This document shows, one piece after another, positions 16,285 to 26,079 of a stretch of DNA of 64,000 nt. Source of the DNA: DAOTYH01 sp034435015 (GTDB lineage: Bacteria > Chloroflexota > Anaerolineae > Aggregatilineales > UBA3940); NCBI GenBank assembly GCA_034435015.1, contig DAOTYH010000088.1, positions 1 through 64,000 of the forward strand. Direction: 5' to 3'. The notes under the pieces were generated by a model, which was not told where the DNA came from, did not search any database, and saw only the letters and a program-made list of their open reading frames with translations. Both the position numbers and the translations under genes were made by a program. Numbering within the stretch: the stretch's first letter is position 1; each line of letters opens with the position of its first letter.

Positions 16285-19236
16285 TCAGCCCAGGGCCGCG
16301 TCTAACATGCTGAGGATGCCGCGTGCCTCATACAGAGCCTGTCCCGCCGCGCCGTTCGGGCAGGTAGCCGCACAGGTCCCGCAACCCACACACAACAGCG
16401 GATCAACCTGGGCCACGCCGCGTTCCACATCAAGGGTGCGGGCATCTACTGGGCATACCTCAATGCATAAACCACAGCCACTGCAAATGCGCTCATCCAC
16501 CGTCGCCAGCATAGCAGGAGACTGAAGCCCCCGACGCAGGAATAATGCCGCCCGCAGACCAGCGCCAGCGCCCTGCTCAATGGTCTCCTCAAGAGTAGCC
16601 GGGCCGCCGGCCAAGCCCGCTAGATACAGGCCGGGATAAGGCAAATCCATCAACTGGGATTTCACATTGACCGGCCTGAAGAAGCCGTCTTCGTCGAGCG
16701 GCACATTAAGCATCCGCGCCAGTTCAGACGTATCGGGATGAGGAACTATCCCGCTGCTGAGCACCAGCAGGTCAGCATCAAGCGTCACATCCTCATCTAA
16801 AACATCATCGTGCACGACTACCTTTTGCCCCTCAACACGAGGAGGTTTATCGGGCGTGTAGCGCAGGAACAGTACTCCATGACGGCGTGCTTCACTGTAG
16901 AGTTCCTCACTGAAGCCTGGGGTCACAATATCGCGGAATACTATCGTAACATGTGTCTGAGGGGCGATTTGTTTGACAGTTACAGCATTTCTAAGGGCGT
17001 CTGCACAGCACGTCTTGGAGCAATAAGGATGATCAGCGTCGCGCGTGCCTGCACACTGGATCATCACAATCGAAGAGGGGACGCCGCCTTCTGCTTTCCA
17101 GTTGGAGATGTAGCGGTTCAGATCGGGCTGTAACACAACCCCGCTGTCATTGATCCCGAAACCAACAGGCTCATGGTGTGCCGCCCCAGTTGCGACCACC
17201 AAGGCCCCATGAGCAATTGAGCGTTCACCCTCCGGGGTGTTCAGTGTCGTGATTAGGTGTCCCGGTCTTCGCTGAAACGCAGTGACAGAGCTGTGCAGGT
17301 GGACAGTGACGAGCGGATCAGTCTCAACGCGGGCAATGAGATCGGATAACCAGTCAGGAAGACCGCCCTCCCACTTCCCACCTAGCCGGTCATGCCGTTC
17401 AACTAGATGGGTCGGAAATCCCAGCCCGCTCAACGTACTGGCCGCCATCAATCCGGCCACACCTCCGCCCAGCACCAGCGCGCGCGGCTCCGGCTTCTGA
17501 ACATGCACGGGAAGCGGGAAGACCCAGCGGGCCTGCTCAACCGCCATGCCGATCAACCCAAGAGCTTTTTGGTTGGCGAGTGCAGGCCAGATCAGATGGG
17601 CAAAGGCATCTGCCGCGCCCAACGCTACCGTCGTGACCGGCACGCCTGCTACATGAGCAGGATAATGACCATTCCGACGGGCACTCCTGCCCCCAATGAT
17701 CACCTGGCTCAGATGATGCTCAGCAACCGCCGCATGCAGGCTTTCTTCCTCCACACTCAGGCCGACATGAACAACATCCGCCAGATGTCTGACCTGTTCA
17801 GCCAGCGATGCGATGTCGAGAGACTGGATCATCTCCCGGTCGCTGGTATCAAAGAACACTCCCACACGCGGCTGATCATAGGGAGAGCGGGTAACCACCT
17901 TCTGGCCCTCAGGGGCAGGCTCAATTGTGTGGGGGCCTCCTATCAACGTCAATGCCTGCGCCGCCGCCGCAGTGGCCTCGGCGGCAGTTGCGGGGACATC
18001 TTTTGGCTCATGGAACGCTCCGGCCACAAAAACGCCGGGTCGAGAGGTGGCTGTTGGCATATGAGGAACAGTGGCCGCAAAACCATACTCATTCAATTGA
18101 ACACCGATCCGCTCTGCCATCTCCCGAACGCCGGCAGGAACGATCATCCCGACCTCAAGCACCACCAGATCGAACGGCTCTGTCAGCGAACGCCCATTCT
18201 CCGCATACTGAAGCAGGAGACGCTGAGTAGTCGGGTCCAGTTTGACTCCAGAGACTAGAGACCTCCGATAAGTCACACCTTTCTGGCTCTTCACACCGGC
18301 CAAGTAGCGCTCGTAGGTACGCCCTGCCGCACGAACATCCATCGTGAAGACCGCCACCTCAGCGGCAGGTGCACGGCGCTTGGTCAGTGAAGCGTGCTTG
18401 GCGGCAATCATACAGCAACCCGATGAGCAGTAGGGAACACCCAACAGGCGGTCGCGTGAGCCGACACAATGCACAATAGCGATACGTTGAGCAGGTTGTC
18501 CATCGCTGGGCCGTACCGGGAATCCTCGGCTCGGACTGCTGGTGCTGAGCATCCGCTCATACTCTAAACTAGTGATGACATTCGGATACTCGCCATATCC
18601 ATAGGCGCCGCGCACGCGGGCGTTATTTGGGCCAAAGCCCGGAGTCAGGATTACCGCCGCGACCTCGACTACCTCGCTGGCAGGCTGTGCACCAAGGTCA
18701 ATAGCATCATGCGGACACACCTCGACGCACCGCCCGCAACGGGTGCAGGCTACAGGGTCAATTACAAACGTCGGAGGGACAGCCTGTGGGAAGGGCTGAT
18801 AGATAGCCTTATGACACTCTCCCAGCCAGCTTGAGCTAAGCCACCCCGTGCCTGCCGTCTCCGGGCAGACATCCGCACATAACCCGCAAGCCGTACAGCG
18901 GGAAGCATCTACATGGCGCGGGGCAGTGTCAAGCGTGGCCCGGAATGCGCCCGGCCCGCCCTCTAGGGCAGATAGGCGGGTTAGGGGTCGTATCTCAACT
19001 GCTGGATCGCGCTCACACTCCAAGAAGGGGCAGACGGCAGGAGGATCAGGGGCCATGAAGCAGACCCCGCAACTGTCAGTGGGGAAGGTCTTATCGAGCA
19101 GGATCAGCGCACCACCCAGCGTCGGGGCCTCATCAATCAGCAAAACCCGATGTCCCGCCCCTGTAATATGGAGTGCCGCCGCCGTTCCGGCAATGCCGCC
19201 GCCCACAACCAGAATCGTCTGCGCTTCACGTGTCAT
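16285..19236 (-). CDS. hdrA: Tandem HdrA: two fused HdrA-type flavoproteins
   Basis: The 983-residue protein starts at ATG 19236, whose ATGA overlaps the HdrB stop; a longer frame to 19296 is less likely. The first half has FAD motif VVGGGIAG (residues 10-17), FPTDSCGVC, and an inserted ferredoxin with CTACGLCADVCP and CTRCGRCVEVCP. The second half starts near residue 600 with LVLGGGVAGLMAAS, keeps YCSKTCC, lacks the inserted ferredoxin, and ends with CSGCGLCIEVCP and CVGCGTCAATCP. Normal HdrA is about 650 residues with all these parts in one copy. A fusion with complementary losses suggests the halves act as one unit with two FADs. Confidence 0.85.
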   Translation of the reverse strand: MTREAQTILVVGGGIAGTAAALHITGAGHRVLLIDEAPTLGGALILLDKTFPTDSCGVCFMAPDPPAVCPFLECERDPAVEIRPLTRLSALEGGPGAFRATLDTAPRHVDASRCTACGLCADVCPETAGTGWLSSSWLGECHKAIYQPFPQAVPPTFVIDPVACTRCGRCVEVCPHDAIDLGAQPASEVVEVAAVILTPGFGPNNARVRGAYGYGEYPNVITSLEYERMLSTSSPSRGFPVRPSDGQPAQRIAIVHCVGSRDRLLGVPYCSSGCCMIAAKHASLTKRRAPAAEVAVFTMDVRAAGRTYERYLAGVKSQKGVTYRRSLVSGVKLDPTTQRLLLQYAENGRSLTEPFDLVVLEVGMIVPAGVREMAERIGVQLNEYGFAATVPHMPTATSRPGVFVAGAFHEPKDVPATAAEATAAAAQALTLIGGPHTIEPAPEGQKVVTRSPYDQPRVGVFFDTSDREMIQSLDIASLAEQVRHLADVVHVGLSVEEESLHAAVAEHHLSQVIIGGRSARRNGHYPAHVAGVPVTTVALGAADAFAHLIWPALANQKALGLIGMAVEQARWVFPLPVHVQKPEPRALVLGGGVAGLMAASTLSGLGFPTHLVERHDRLGGKWEGGLPDWLSDLIARVETDPLVTVHLHSSVTAFQRRPGHLITTLNTPEGERSIAHGALVVATGAAHHEPVGFGINDSGVVLQPDLNRYISNWKAEGGVPSSIVMIQCAGTRDADHPYCSKTCCADALRNAVTVKQIAPQTHVTIVFRDIVTPGFSEELYSEARRHGVLFLRYTPDKPPRVEGQKVVVHDDVLDEDVTLDADLLVLSSGIVPHPDTSELARMLNVPLDEDGFFRPVNVKSQLMDLPYPGLYLAGLAGGPATLEETIEQGAGAGLRAALFLRRGLQSPAMLATVDERICSGCGLCIEVCPVDARTLDVERGVAQVDPLLCVGCGTCAATCPNGAAGQALYEARGILSMLDAALG

Positions 19237-20153
19237 GCCACCAGCCCCAGTTTGCTCAACATTGGACGCGGGTTGACCAAATGTTTCTTCCACCATTTAT
19301 CTGTGTCTGGCAGATCAAACGCCAGCCCCATCGCCTCAGTAAAATAAAGCGCAGGCATCTTAGCCTGGCCCTTACCAGACTGGCGCATCTCCAAATTGGT
19401 CTGGCAGAGGGGACAGGCTGTGATAATCGCATGAGCGCCAGTTGCGCGGGCCGCGTCCACGATGGTCTGTGTCATACGCCGAGCCACATCAGAACGGGAG
19501 ATTGAAAGCGAGCCGCCACAGCAATCTACCGCATAGCTCCAAGTCAGAGGCTCTGCCCCCAGTGTGCGCATAATATCATCCAGCTCATAGGGATGCTCCG
19601 TGTCGGCCAGTTCACTGATCGAACGGGGGCGGGCCAGCAGGCAACCATAATAGGAGACAACCTTCAAACCCATGAGCGGCCTTTTCACATGGGCCGCTAT
19701 TCGCTCCAGCCCCACATCTTCAACCATAATACTGATCGGTGAGCGCACGACAGCATTCCCCTGCAACGGGCCTCCCAGCGCCTCACCCAACCAGCCAAAC
19801 TCGTCCGGATGGGCCGCGATCTCCTCTTGCGCCACCCGCAGGCGGTTGTAACAGGCCGCACAGGGCGCAACGGTCTCCAGCCCCGACTGCTCAATAAGTG
19901 CCAGGTTGCGGGCTGGAAGACCTACCGACAAGTTATGGCTCAGGTTATGTGCCGACGACGCGCCACAACAGTTCCAATCCTCGATCTCAACCAGCTTCAG
20001 CCCCAACGCGCCAAAGACAGCCTTGACAGAGGCGTCGTACTCCTGTGCCGTCGCATGGGCGCTGCAGCCGGGATAATAGCCATAAGTGAGTGAAGCTTCC
20101 GGAGTTCCCGTCACCACAGACCCCTTATCACAGAAAGCGTTACTCTCTTGCAT
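19233..20153 (-). CDS. hdrB: HdrB-like CCG-domain protein, copy 1
   Basis: The protein has two CCG-type cysteine modules: YYPGCSAHAT with DWNCCGASSAH, CAACYNRL, then SYYGCLLARP with VDCCGGSLSIS and CPLCQTNLE. These bind the unusual [4Fe-4S] clusters that cleave disulfides in heterodisulfide reductase. The chosen start at 20153 overlaps the HdrC stop; a GTG 33 bases further in is possible. It is translationally coupled to the tandem HdrA. The natural disulfide or other acceptor is unknown outside methanogens. Confidence 0.9.
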   Translation of the reverse strand: MQESNAFCDKGSVVTGTPEASLTYGYYPGCSAHATAQEYDASVKAVFGALGLKLVEIEDWNCCGASSAHNLSHNLSVGLPARNLALIEQSGLETVAPCAACYNRLRVAQEEIAAHPDEFGWLGEALGGPLQGNAVVRSPISIMVEDVGLERIAAHVKRPLMGLKVVSYYGCLLARPRSISELADTEHPYELDDIMRTLGAEPLTWSYAVDCCGGSLSISRSDVARRMTQTIVDAARATGAHAIITACPLCQTNLEMRQSGKGQAKMPALYFTEAMGLAFDLPDTDKWWKKHLVNPRPMLSKLGLVA

Positions 20154-20712
20154 GATCTGTACCCTGAGCCAGCTTATCGGCTCTGGCCGCCGCCTCGAAT
20201 ATCTGACGCACACCGGCCACCCCTTTGATACGCCGGGGAAGGATCGGTATCTTGCCGCGCAAAACCAACACGAGGCCGGAATCCATGTCACTGAGAAGGT
20301 CGAGGCTCCGCAGTTTATACAGACCTAACATGATCGCTTCATGCGAGCGCCCCAAGAACCGAACCACAGCTAGGTAAAGATGGTGGAACAGGAGAATACG
20401 CGGCTCAGGTGAGCGGTATCCCTCGGCGGCGCTGAGATGACGTAGTGTGTCCATCACCTTTGCCACGTCAATCCCATTGGGGCAACGCGCCGAGCAGGTC
20501 TCGCAGGTAGCACATAGCCAGATGTCCGGCGTTGTCAGAACACGTGCCTTTTCTCCCAGCTCAATTAGACGGATGACCCGATCAGGGCCATAGCGCATGT
20601 CAGCGCTGACAGGGCAGCCCGCCGTACAGGTATGGCAGTGGTAGCAGGTCTCAATGTGCTGACCGCTCAACCTGTTGACTTCTGACAGAAAAGTCGTGTC
20701 CATCTCAGCCAT
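20140..20712 (-). CDS. hdrC: HdrC-like iron-sulfur protein, copy 1
   Basis: Two [4Fe-4S] motifs are visible: CYHCHTCTAGCP and CATCETCSARCP, with the HdrC spacing. The 190-residue product starts at 20712 (GGGAGGG upstream), overlapping the stop of the preceding HdrA by 8 bases. HdrC links HdrA to HdrB. It is about 55 residues longer than the second HdrC because of a C-terminal extension. Confidence 0.9.
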   Translation of the reverse strand: MAEMDTTFLSEVNRLSGQHIETCYHCHTCTAGCPVSADMRYGPDRVIRLIELGEKARVLTTPDIWLCATCETCSARCPNGIDVAKVMDTLRHLSAAEGYRSPEPRILLFHHLYLAVVRFLGRSHEAIMLGLYKLRSLDLLSDMDSGLVLVLRGKIPILPRRIKGVAGVRQIFEAAARADKLAQGTDHARE

Positions 20713-22462
20713 GCCGGCCCTCCCAGCACGATTCGAGCGCCGCATCCACCATAGCCAGCACCTGATCAGGCCGCGAATTGATCAGCCGCGACGCTTTATT
20801 CGGGCAGGCGACCACACAAGCGCCGCAACTCTGACACAGAGCAGGGTTGACAACCGCCACCTTAGCCCACGGATCAATTGAGCGGGCATCGTAAGGGCAG
20901 ACCTCAAGACATACACCGCACCCTGCACAGATAGCAGGGTCAACAGTCGCGATAGTCGGGTCAAGCACCAGCTTGGGTAACGCAAACAGCCCCAGCACTT
21001 TAGAGGCCGCCGCGCTGGCCTGTGCAACAGTTTCAGGGATGTCACGCGGGGCCTGAGCCGTTCCGGCCAAAAACACCCCTGCGGTGAAGGTCTCAACAGG
21101 GCGCATCTTCACATGTGCCTCAGCAAAGAAACCATCAGCGCTCTGACTGAGACGGGCAAGCTGTGCTACCTGCGCCGCGTCATGGCGGGGGATCATTGGC
21201 GTCTGGAGCACCACCAGATCAGCCTCAACCTCGACAGCCAGCCCAGAGAGCGTATCGGCTCCCCAGACGATCACCTTGCCATCGCGCTCAAACAATCGGC
21301 TGACTTTGCCTCTCAAGTACAGCACATCTTCTTCCTGCATGGCACGCTGGACGACTTCGTCATAGCCCAGCCCCGCTGAACGAATATCCATGTAGAAAAC
21401 AGTTGCCTGCCCCTCTGGTACAAGAGCTTTGTACTGCAAGGTCTGCTTGGCTGTCGTCATACAACAAACTTTAGAGCAGTATGCTACACCCTCTGTTGTG
21501 GATGCCGGCTCCCTTGCCCCTGCACATTGCAACCAGACAACATGTTGCGGGATTTGCCCATCGCTTGGACGGCGAACCTGCCCGCCTGTAGGGCCATCGG
21601 GGTTGAGCATGGCCTCAAAGCTCAGGCCGTCAATCACATTCGGGATTGCTCCCCCGCCATACATAGGCAGTCGGGTAAGGGGGAGCGTCTCATAACCGGT
21701 AGCAACTATCACAGCGCCAGCATCGAAAGTGTAAGGTTCTTCCTGCTCTCCATCATGCTGGATGACTTTGGCCTCGAAATTGCCTAAGTAGCCGCTCAGA
21801 GCTATGACTTCCGATTGCGTCAGCACCTGTATATTCGGGTGATGTGTCACCCGCTCGATTCGCTCTTCAAGCAGGCCAGGAGGTGCATTGAAATTCAGGT
21901 ACGTGCCTGAAAGCCGCCTCATATGACCGCCAAGATAAGGTTCGCGCTCTACCAGCACAACCGCGTAGCCTGCATCTGCAATGTCGAGCGCCGCCTGAAT
22001 ACCCGCCAGCCCGCCGCCGATCACCAGAACACGGCGCGTGATAGCGGCCTCGCCGGGGGTGAGGGGTTCATCGCGCCTGATCTGTTCAACAACCGCCTTG
22101 ATCACCTCAACCGCTTTAGCGGTAGCGGCGGCCCTGTCGCTCTGATGAACCCACGAACATTGCTCGCGGATGTTAGCCTGCTCAACCTGAAACGGATTTA
22201 GCCCCAGGTTGGCGCCAAGTGTCCGATAGGTTCTTAGATGCAGGTTAGGTGTGCAGGCCGCAACAATGAAACGATCAAGGTGATGCTCAGCGACCGCCTC
22301 GCCAATCAGCTTCTGCCCTGGGTCGGAGCACATATACTTGTAGGTTGTTGAAACGACTACATCGGGGTAGCCCTTGAGCGCTTCAGCTACGGCCTCTACA
22401 TCTACGGTACTGCTGATATTCAAACCACAGTAACAGACAAAAACGCCAATCCGTGCGCTCAT
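20705..22462 (-). CDS. hdrA: HdrA-like flavoprotein lacking the internal iron-sulfur sites
   Basis: The 585-residue protein has the HdrA N-terminal domain (FVCYCGLNI), FAD motif VIGGGLAGIQAA (residues 148-159), YCSKVCC, and a C-terminal ferredoxin pair CAGCGVCLEVCP and CQSCGACVVACP. The FPTLDCxxC segment next to FAD reads SGTYLNFNAPP, and the ferredoxin normally inserted after it is absent. That removes up to three clusters found in canonical HdrA. ATGA overlap with the upstream HdrA-NfnB gene shows coupling. It may be a specialised electron-bifurcating flavin subunit or a docking subunit. Confidence 0.85.
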   Translation of the reverse strand: MSARIGVFVCYCGLNISSTVDVEAVAEALKGYPDVVVSTTYKYMCSDPGQKLIGEAVAEHHLDRFIVAACTPNLHLRTYRTLGANLGLNPFQVEQANIREQCSWVHQSDRAAATAKAVEVIKAVVEQIRRDEPLTPGEAAITRRVLVIGGGLAGIQAALDIADAGYAVVLVEREPYLGGHMRRLSGTYLNFNAPPGLLEERIERVTHHPNIQVLTQSEVIALSGYLGNFEAKVIQHDGEQEEPYTFDAGAVIVATGYETLPLTRLPMYGGGAIPNVIDGLSFEAMLNPDGPTGGQVRRPSDGQIPQHVVWLQCAGAREPASTTEGVAYCSKVCCMTTAKQTLQYKALVPEGQATVFYMDIRSAGLGYDEVVQRAMQEEDVLYLRGKVSRLFERDGKVIVWGADTLSGLAVEVEADLVVLQTPMIPRHDAAQVAQLARLSQSADGFFAEAHVKMRPVETFTAGVFLAGTAQAPRDIPETVAQASAAASKVLGLFALPKLVLDPTIATVDPAICAGCGVCLEVCPYDARSIDPWAKVAVVNPALCQSCGACVVACPNKASRLINSRPDQVLAMVDAALESCWEGRHG

Positions 22463-25245
22463 CGAGCCGCCTCCTCGATGGCTGGCGACTGCAACATCTC
22501 CTCGTGTTGCCAGCGGGCGAAAAGGCTCAACACCTTAGCCGCCGCCGCACTGCCTGCCGCAACTGTCTCTGGAATGTCGCGGGGGCCGATTGCCGCGCCG
22601 CAGAGGAAAATCCCCTCACGGGCACTGTCTATCGGGGCAAACGTAGAGTCAAGCGGCAGGTGAAAACCGTCAGGGCTTAAAGGCAGGCCAAGTGCCTGTG
22701 CCGCCTGAACAGTGCCCTGATTGGGCAACGAGGCAACAGCCAGCACCACCATATCCGCATCTACCGTAATTGCCCTGCCGCTGAGAGTATCTGCCCCATA
22801 AACGCGCACCTTATCGCCTGCCTGCTCCAGCCGGCTGACCTTGCCGCGCAGGTAGGCCACATGCTCTTCTTCCATTGCCCGTTGAATGAACTCATCGTAA
22901 CCCTTGCCGCCCGCCCGTATGTCAATGTAGAAGATGGTAGCCTGACCGTCATGAACGCGGTGTTTGTAGAGCATCGCCTGCTTGGACGAGATCATGCAAC
23001 AAATCTTCGAACAGTAAGCAACACCCTGATGTTGTGCTCCATTGCCGGCGCTCAAGGCCGGTTCACGCGAGCCAGCACACTGCACCCACACAACATGTTT
23101 GGGAATCGCGCCGTCTGAGATGCGCCGCACCTCACCGCTGGTCGGGCCGGAAGCAGACAGCAACCGTTCAAATTGGAGGGTTGTCACAACGTCAGGGATC
23201 ATGCCGCCGCCGTATTCCGGCAACTTCTCGACCGGCAATAGATCGAGGCCCGTTGCGGCAATTATCGCGCCAACCTCGACATCCTCCCACGTATGCCCCA
23301 TGCTGTGATCAAGCGCACCACGCTGGCAGGCCGCCACACATTGCAGACACTCGGCACACCCGCCGCAGTTCAGACAGCGGGCCGCCTCGGCGCGGGCCTG
23401 CTCCTCAGTCAAACCTAAGTGGATTTCGTCAAAGGTATGGCGCCGCCTATCTGGATCGAGGGAGGCTTCTACCTGCCGCCCTCCAGCACTCACACCGGCG
23501 GCAAATCGTTGCTCGATCTGGCGTTCGGTAGGACGGTAGACAGGCAGGCGTTCCTCCATCTGCCCCAGCATCTCCCCCCGCAAGTAGGCCGCTATGTTAC
23601 GAGCCGCCTTGTGTCCAGCGGCGATGGCATCCACAATGAAAGTTGTCCCCGTTACGGCATCACCGCCGGCGAAAATAGCAGGATGGCTGGTCTGGAGTGT
23701 ATCCGGATTCACAGCCACCAGCCCGCGCGGGCTTCGCTGGACGGACTCCCCCAGCGGCGCCAGGTCGGGCTTCTGGCCGATGGCAAAGATCACAACGTCA
23801 GCCGGAATAGTATGCCGCGAGTCAGGGACAGCCTCGACTTTCAACCCCTCAGAGGTAAATGAGAAAGAAGCTACTTCCTCGCAAGTGACACCAGTCACGC
23901 TCCCACTATCACGTTCTATTGCCAGAAAGTTACGAGAGTTAAAAATCTCGATCCCTTCCTCCCGGCATTCCCTGATCTCCCAAGCTGAGGCCAGCATCTT
24001 ATCAGCAGGTTCCAGACAGGCCATGCCAACCCAGCCTGCCCCCAAACGGAGCGCCATCTGGGCCGCATCCACTGCAACATTCCCGCCGCCGATCACCAGC
24101 ACGCGCCGCCCTCTCACATCCACCGGCTGGCCCAGCGCGGCTGTCCGCAGAAAGTCGGTCGCAACATGGACATCTGCTCCATCAGCACCCGGCAGGGGTA
24201 GTCTGCTCCCTCGATGAGCACCGACAGCCACAAAAACAGCGCTGTACCCCTCGTCAAGCAGTTTCTCAGCACTTTCTACACGAGTGTTCAGCCGCAGATC
24301 AACGCCCAGCCGAATGATGTCATCCACCTCACGTTGTACCACATCAGGGGGAAGGCGGTACGCCGGCACTCCGACGCGCATCATGCCGCCTGCCACTGGT
24401 AACGCCTCAAAAACTGTGACAGGAAAGCCCATGGTGACAAGGTCCCGCGCCGCCGTCAGCCCAGCCGGCCCACTGCCAATAATCGCTACCCGTTTAGCCT
24501 CTGTGACAGCAGGAGGGTCAATGGGCCTGATCTGATCGGGGTGCTGGTAAGCCCAGTCAGCCACAAACCGCTTAAGAGCGGCAATCGAGACCGGCTCATC
24601 CACAGCACCACGTGTGCAGGCATCCTCGCACTTATGGTTGCACACCCGCCCGCAGATCGAAGGGAAAGGATTATCCAGCCGGATCGTGTCGAAGGCATCA
24701 GCGTAACGTCCGGCGTTGATCAACGCCACATAACCTTGCGCCCGCTGATTGATTGGGCAGGCATCACGGCACGGGGCAGTGCCTTGTTTGCTGATCACAT
24801 AAGCGCTAGGAATAGCCTGCGGAAAGGGTTTATAGACAGCGGCTCGCAGAGCCAGCCCTTCATCCGGTTCACTGGGCAGGCGCACCGGGCAGACTTTCTC
24901 ACACTCGCCGCAGGCTGTGCAGTTAGCCACGTCAATGTAGCGCGGGTAATGATGCAACCTGACCGTGAAATGGCCAGGCTCTCCGCTGACGGACTCAACC
25001 TCAGTGCACATTATCATGCGGATGTTAGGGTGACCGTTAACCTCAGCGGTGCGTGGTGTCAGGATGCATTGGGAGCAGTCCAGCGTGGGGAACGTCTCGC
25101 TGAGCTGAGCCATCTTGCCGCCAATGTTTGGCAGTTTGTCTACCAACAGAACCTGATAGCCGCTATTGGCAATATCCAGCGCGGCGGTCATTCCGCCAAT
25201 ACCGGCGCCAATCACAAGTGCAGTTGTGTTAGGCTTCCCGGTCAT
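22459..25245 (-). CDS. HdrA with an inserted GltD/NfnB-like NAD(P)H oxidoreductase module
   Basis: In the 928-residue protein, residues 1-150 are HdrA (FAD motif VIGAGIGGM, FPTLDCSQC at 52-60, CTACGECEKVCP at 109-120). Residues 155-565 are a GltD/NfnB-like module: Fer4_20-type Cys residues (CRDACP, CGRVCNHKCEDAC), FAD motif IIGSGPAGLTAARDL (255-269), NAD(P) motif VIGGGNVAVDAA (384-395) and FAGGDAVTG. A Cys-rich linker follows (CLNCGGCAECLQCVAAC), and HdrA resumes near 645 (YCSKICC), but without the C-terminal ferredoxins. The design allows NAD(P)H to feed the HdrA flavin directly. The start is ATG 25245, with AGAGG upstream. Confidence 0.85.
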   Translation of the reverse strand: MTGKPNTTALVIGAGIGGMTAALDIANSGYQVLLVDKLPNIGGKMAQLSETFPTLDCSQCILTPRTAEVNGHPNIRMIMCTEVESVSGEPGHFTVRLHHYPRYIDVANCTACGECEKVCPVRLPSEPDEGLALRAAVYKPFPQAIPSAYVISKQGTAPCRDACPINQRAQGYVALINAGRYADAFDTIRLDNPFPSICGRVCNHKCEDACTRGAVDEPVSIAALKRFVADWAYQHPDQIRPIDPPAVTEAKRVAIIGSGPAGLTAARDLVTMGFPVTVFEALPVAGGMMRVGVPAYRLPPDVVQREVDDIIRLGVDLRLNTRVESAEKLLDEGYSAVFVAVGAHRGSRLPLPGADGADVHVATDFLRTAALGQPVDVRGRRVLVIGGGNVAVDAAQMALRLGAGWVGMACLEPADKMLASAWEIRECREEGIEIFNSRNFLAIERDSGSVTGVTCEEVASFSFTSEGLKVEAVPDSRHTIPADVVIFAIGQKPDLAPLGESVQRSPRGLVAVNPDTLQTSHPAIFAGGDAVTGTTFIVDAIAAGHKAARNIAAYLRGEMLGQMEERLPVYRPTERQIEQRFAAGVSAGGRQVEASLDPDRRRHTFDEIHLGLTEEQARAEAARCLNCGGCAECLQCVAACQRGALDHSMGHTWEDVEVGAIIAATGLDLLPVEKLPEYGGGMIPDVVTTLQFERLLSASGPTSGEVRRISDGAIPKHVVWVQCAGSREPALSAGNGAQHQGVAYCSKICCMISSKQAMLYKHRVHDGQATIFYIDIRAGGKGYDEFIQRAMEEEHVAYLRGKVSRLEQAGDKVRVYGADTLSGRAITVDADMVVLAVASLPNQGTVQAAQALGLPLSPDGFHLPLDSTFAPIDSAREGIFLCGAAIGPRDIPETVAAGSAAAAKVLSLFARWQHEEMLQSPAIEEAAR

Positions 25246-26077
25246 AACCAACCTCTGGCACGATCACACTACCTGCATACTCCGGCAGGCCGAACGCCGC
25301 CGCCATGACCTGTGTAAAATAAACTACCGGCAACCTTTGTTCATCAGGCAGATGTCTTTGCGCCTCAGACAGGTTGTACTGACACAGAGGACAGGCTGTG
25401 ACAATCATCTCGGCCCCAGCCTGACGGGCTGAGTCCACCACTCTGCCGGAGAGGCGCTCGGAGGCCTTCGGCTGGCTGACCAATAAATACGATCCACAAC
25501 ATTCTGCCTGATCCGGGAAGCTGACCGGTTGAGCGCCCAGGGCGGCTATCAGATCATGGAGGATAGTCGGGGCTTCCGGGTCATCCAGAGTCATCTCAGC
25601 CTGAGGGCGGAGTAATAGACAGCCATAGTAGGGGGCGAGCCTCATGCCCCTCAGAGGGGTGGTCGTTCGTGCGCGGACAGCTTCCCAGCCCACGTCGTCG
25701 CGCAGGATGTCCAGCAGATGGCGGACCCGCACCGTTCCCGTGTAATCCCCCTCTTCAACAAACAAGTTGAGCCGCCGGGTCGCCTCCGGATGGGTGCGCA
25801 GGAAATGATCGGATCGTTTCAGAACATTGAAGCAGACGGCACACAGGGCTGTTACATCGTTTCCCTGTTCCTCGGCGGCGATTAGAATCCGGGCCGGGGC
25901 GAGCATATCCATCACGTTTTCGGTATTCAAGGGGAAGGTAGCGCCACAGCAGTTCCAGTCATCCAGTTCAGCGAGGTCAATACCCAGCGCCGTTGCGACT
26001 GCCCGTCCTGACGCATCATAATCCGTGGCTGTGGTGGAAAGTGTGCAACCGGGGAAATATGCATATTGTCTGGTCAT
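25229..26077 (-). CDS. hdrB: HdrB-like CCG-domain protein, copy 2
   Basis: The 282-residue protein has the same motif order as copy 1: YFPGCTLSTT with DWNCCGATFP, CAVCFNVL, YYGCLLLRP with AECCGSYLL, and CPLCQYNL. AGGAAAATAGCA precedes ATG 26077. It pairs with the adjacent short HdrC. Sequence divergence from copy 1 suggests the two HdrBC pairs see different partners or substrates. Confidence 0.9.
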   Translation of the reverse strand: MTRQYAYFPGCTLSTTATDYDASGRAVATALGIDLAELDDWNCCGATFPLNTENVMDMLAPARILIAAEEQGNDVTALCAVCFNVLKRSDHFLRTHPEATRRLNLFVEEGDYTGTVRVRHLLDILRDDVGWEAVRARTTTPLRGMRLAPYYGCLLLRPQAEMTLDDPEAPTILHDLIAALGAQPVSFPDQAECCGSYLLVSQPKASERLSGRVVDSARQAGAEMIVTACPLCQYNLSEAQRHLPDEQRLPVVYFTQVMAAAFGLPEYAGSVIVPEVGYDREA

Positions 26078-26079
26078 TG

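Noticed and set aside
17407..18258. 283-codon plus-strand frame inside the tandem HdrA gene
   Set aside because: Shadow of the HdrA coding frame, no recognisable domain, no start signal.
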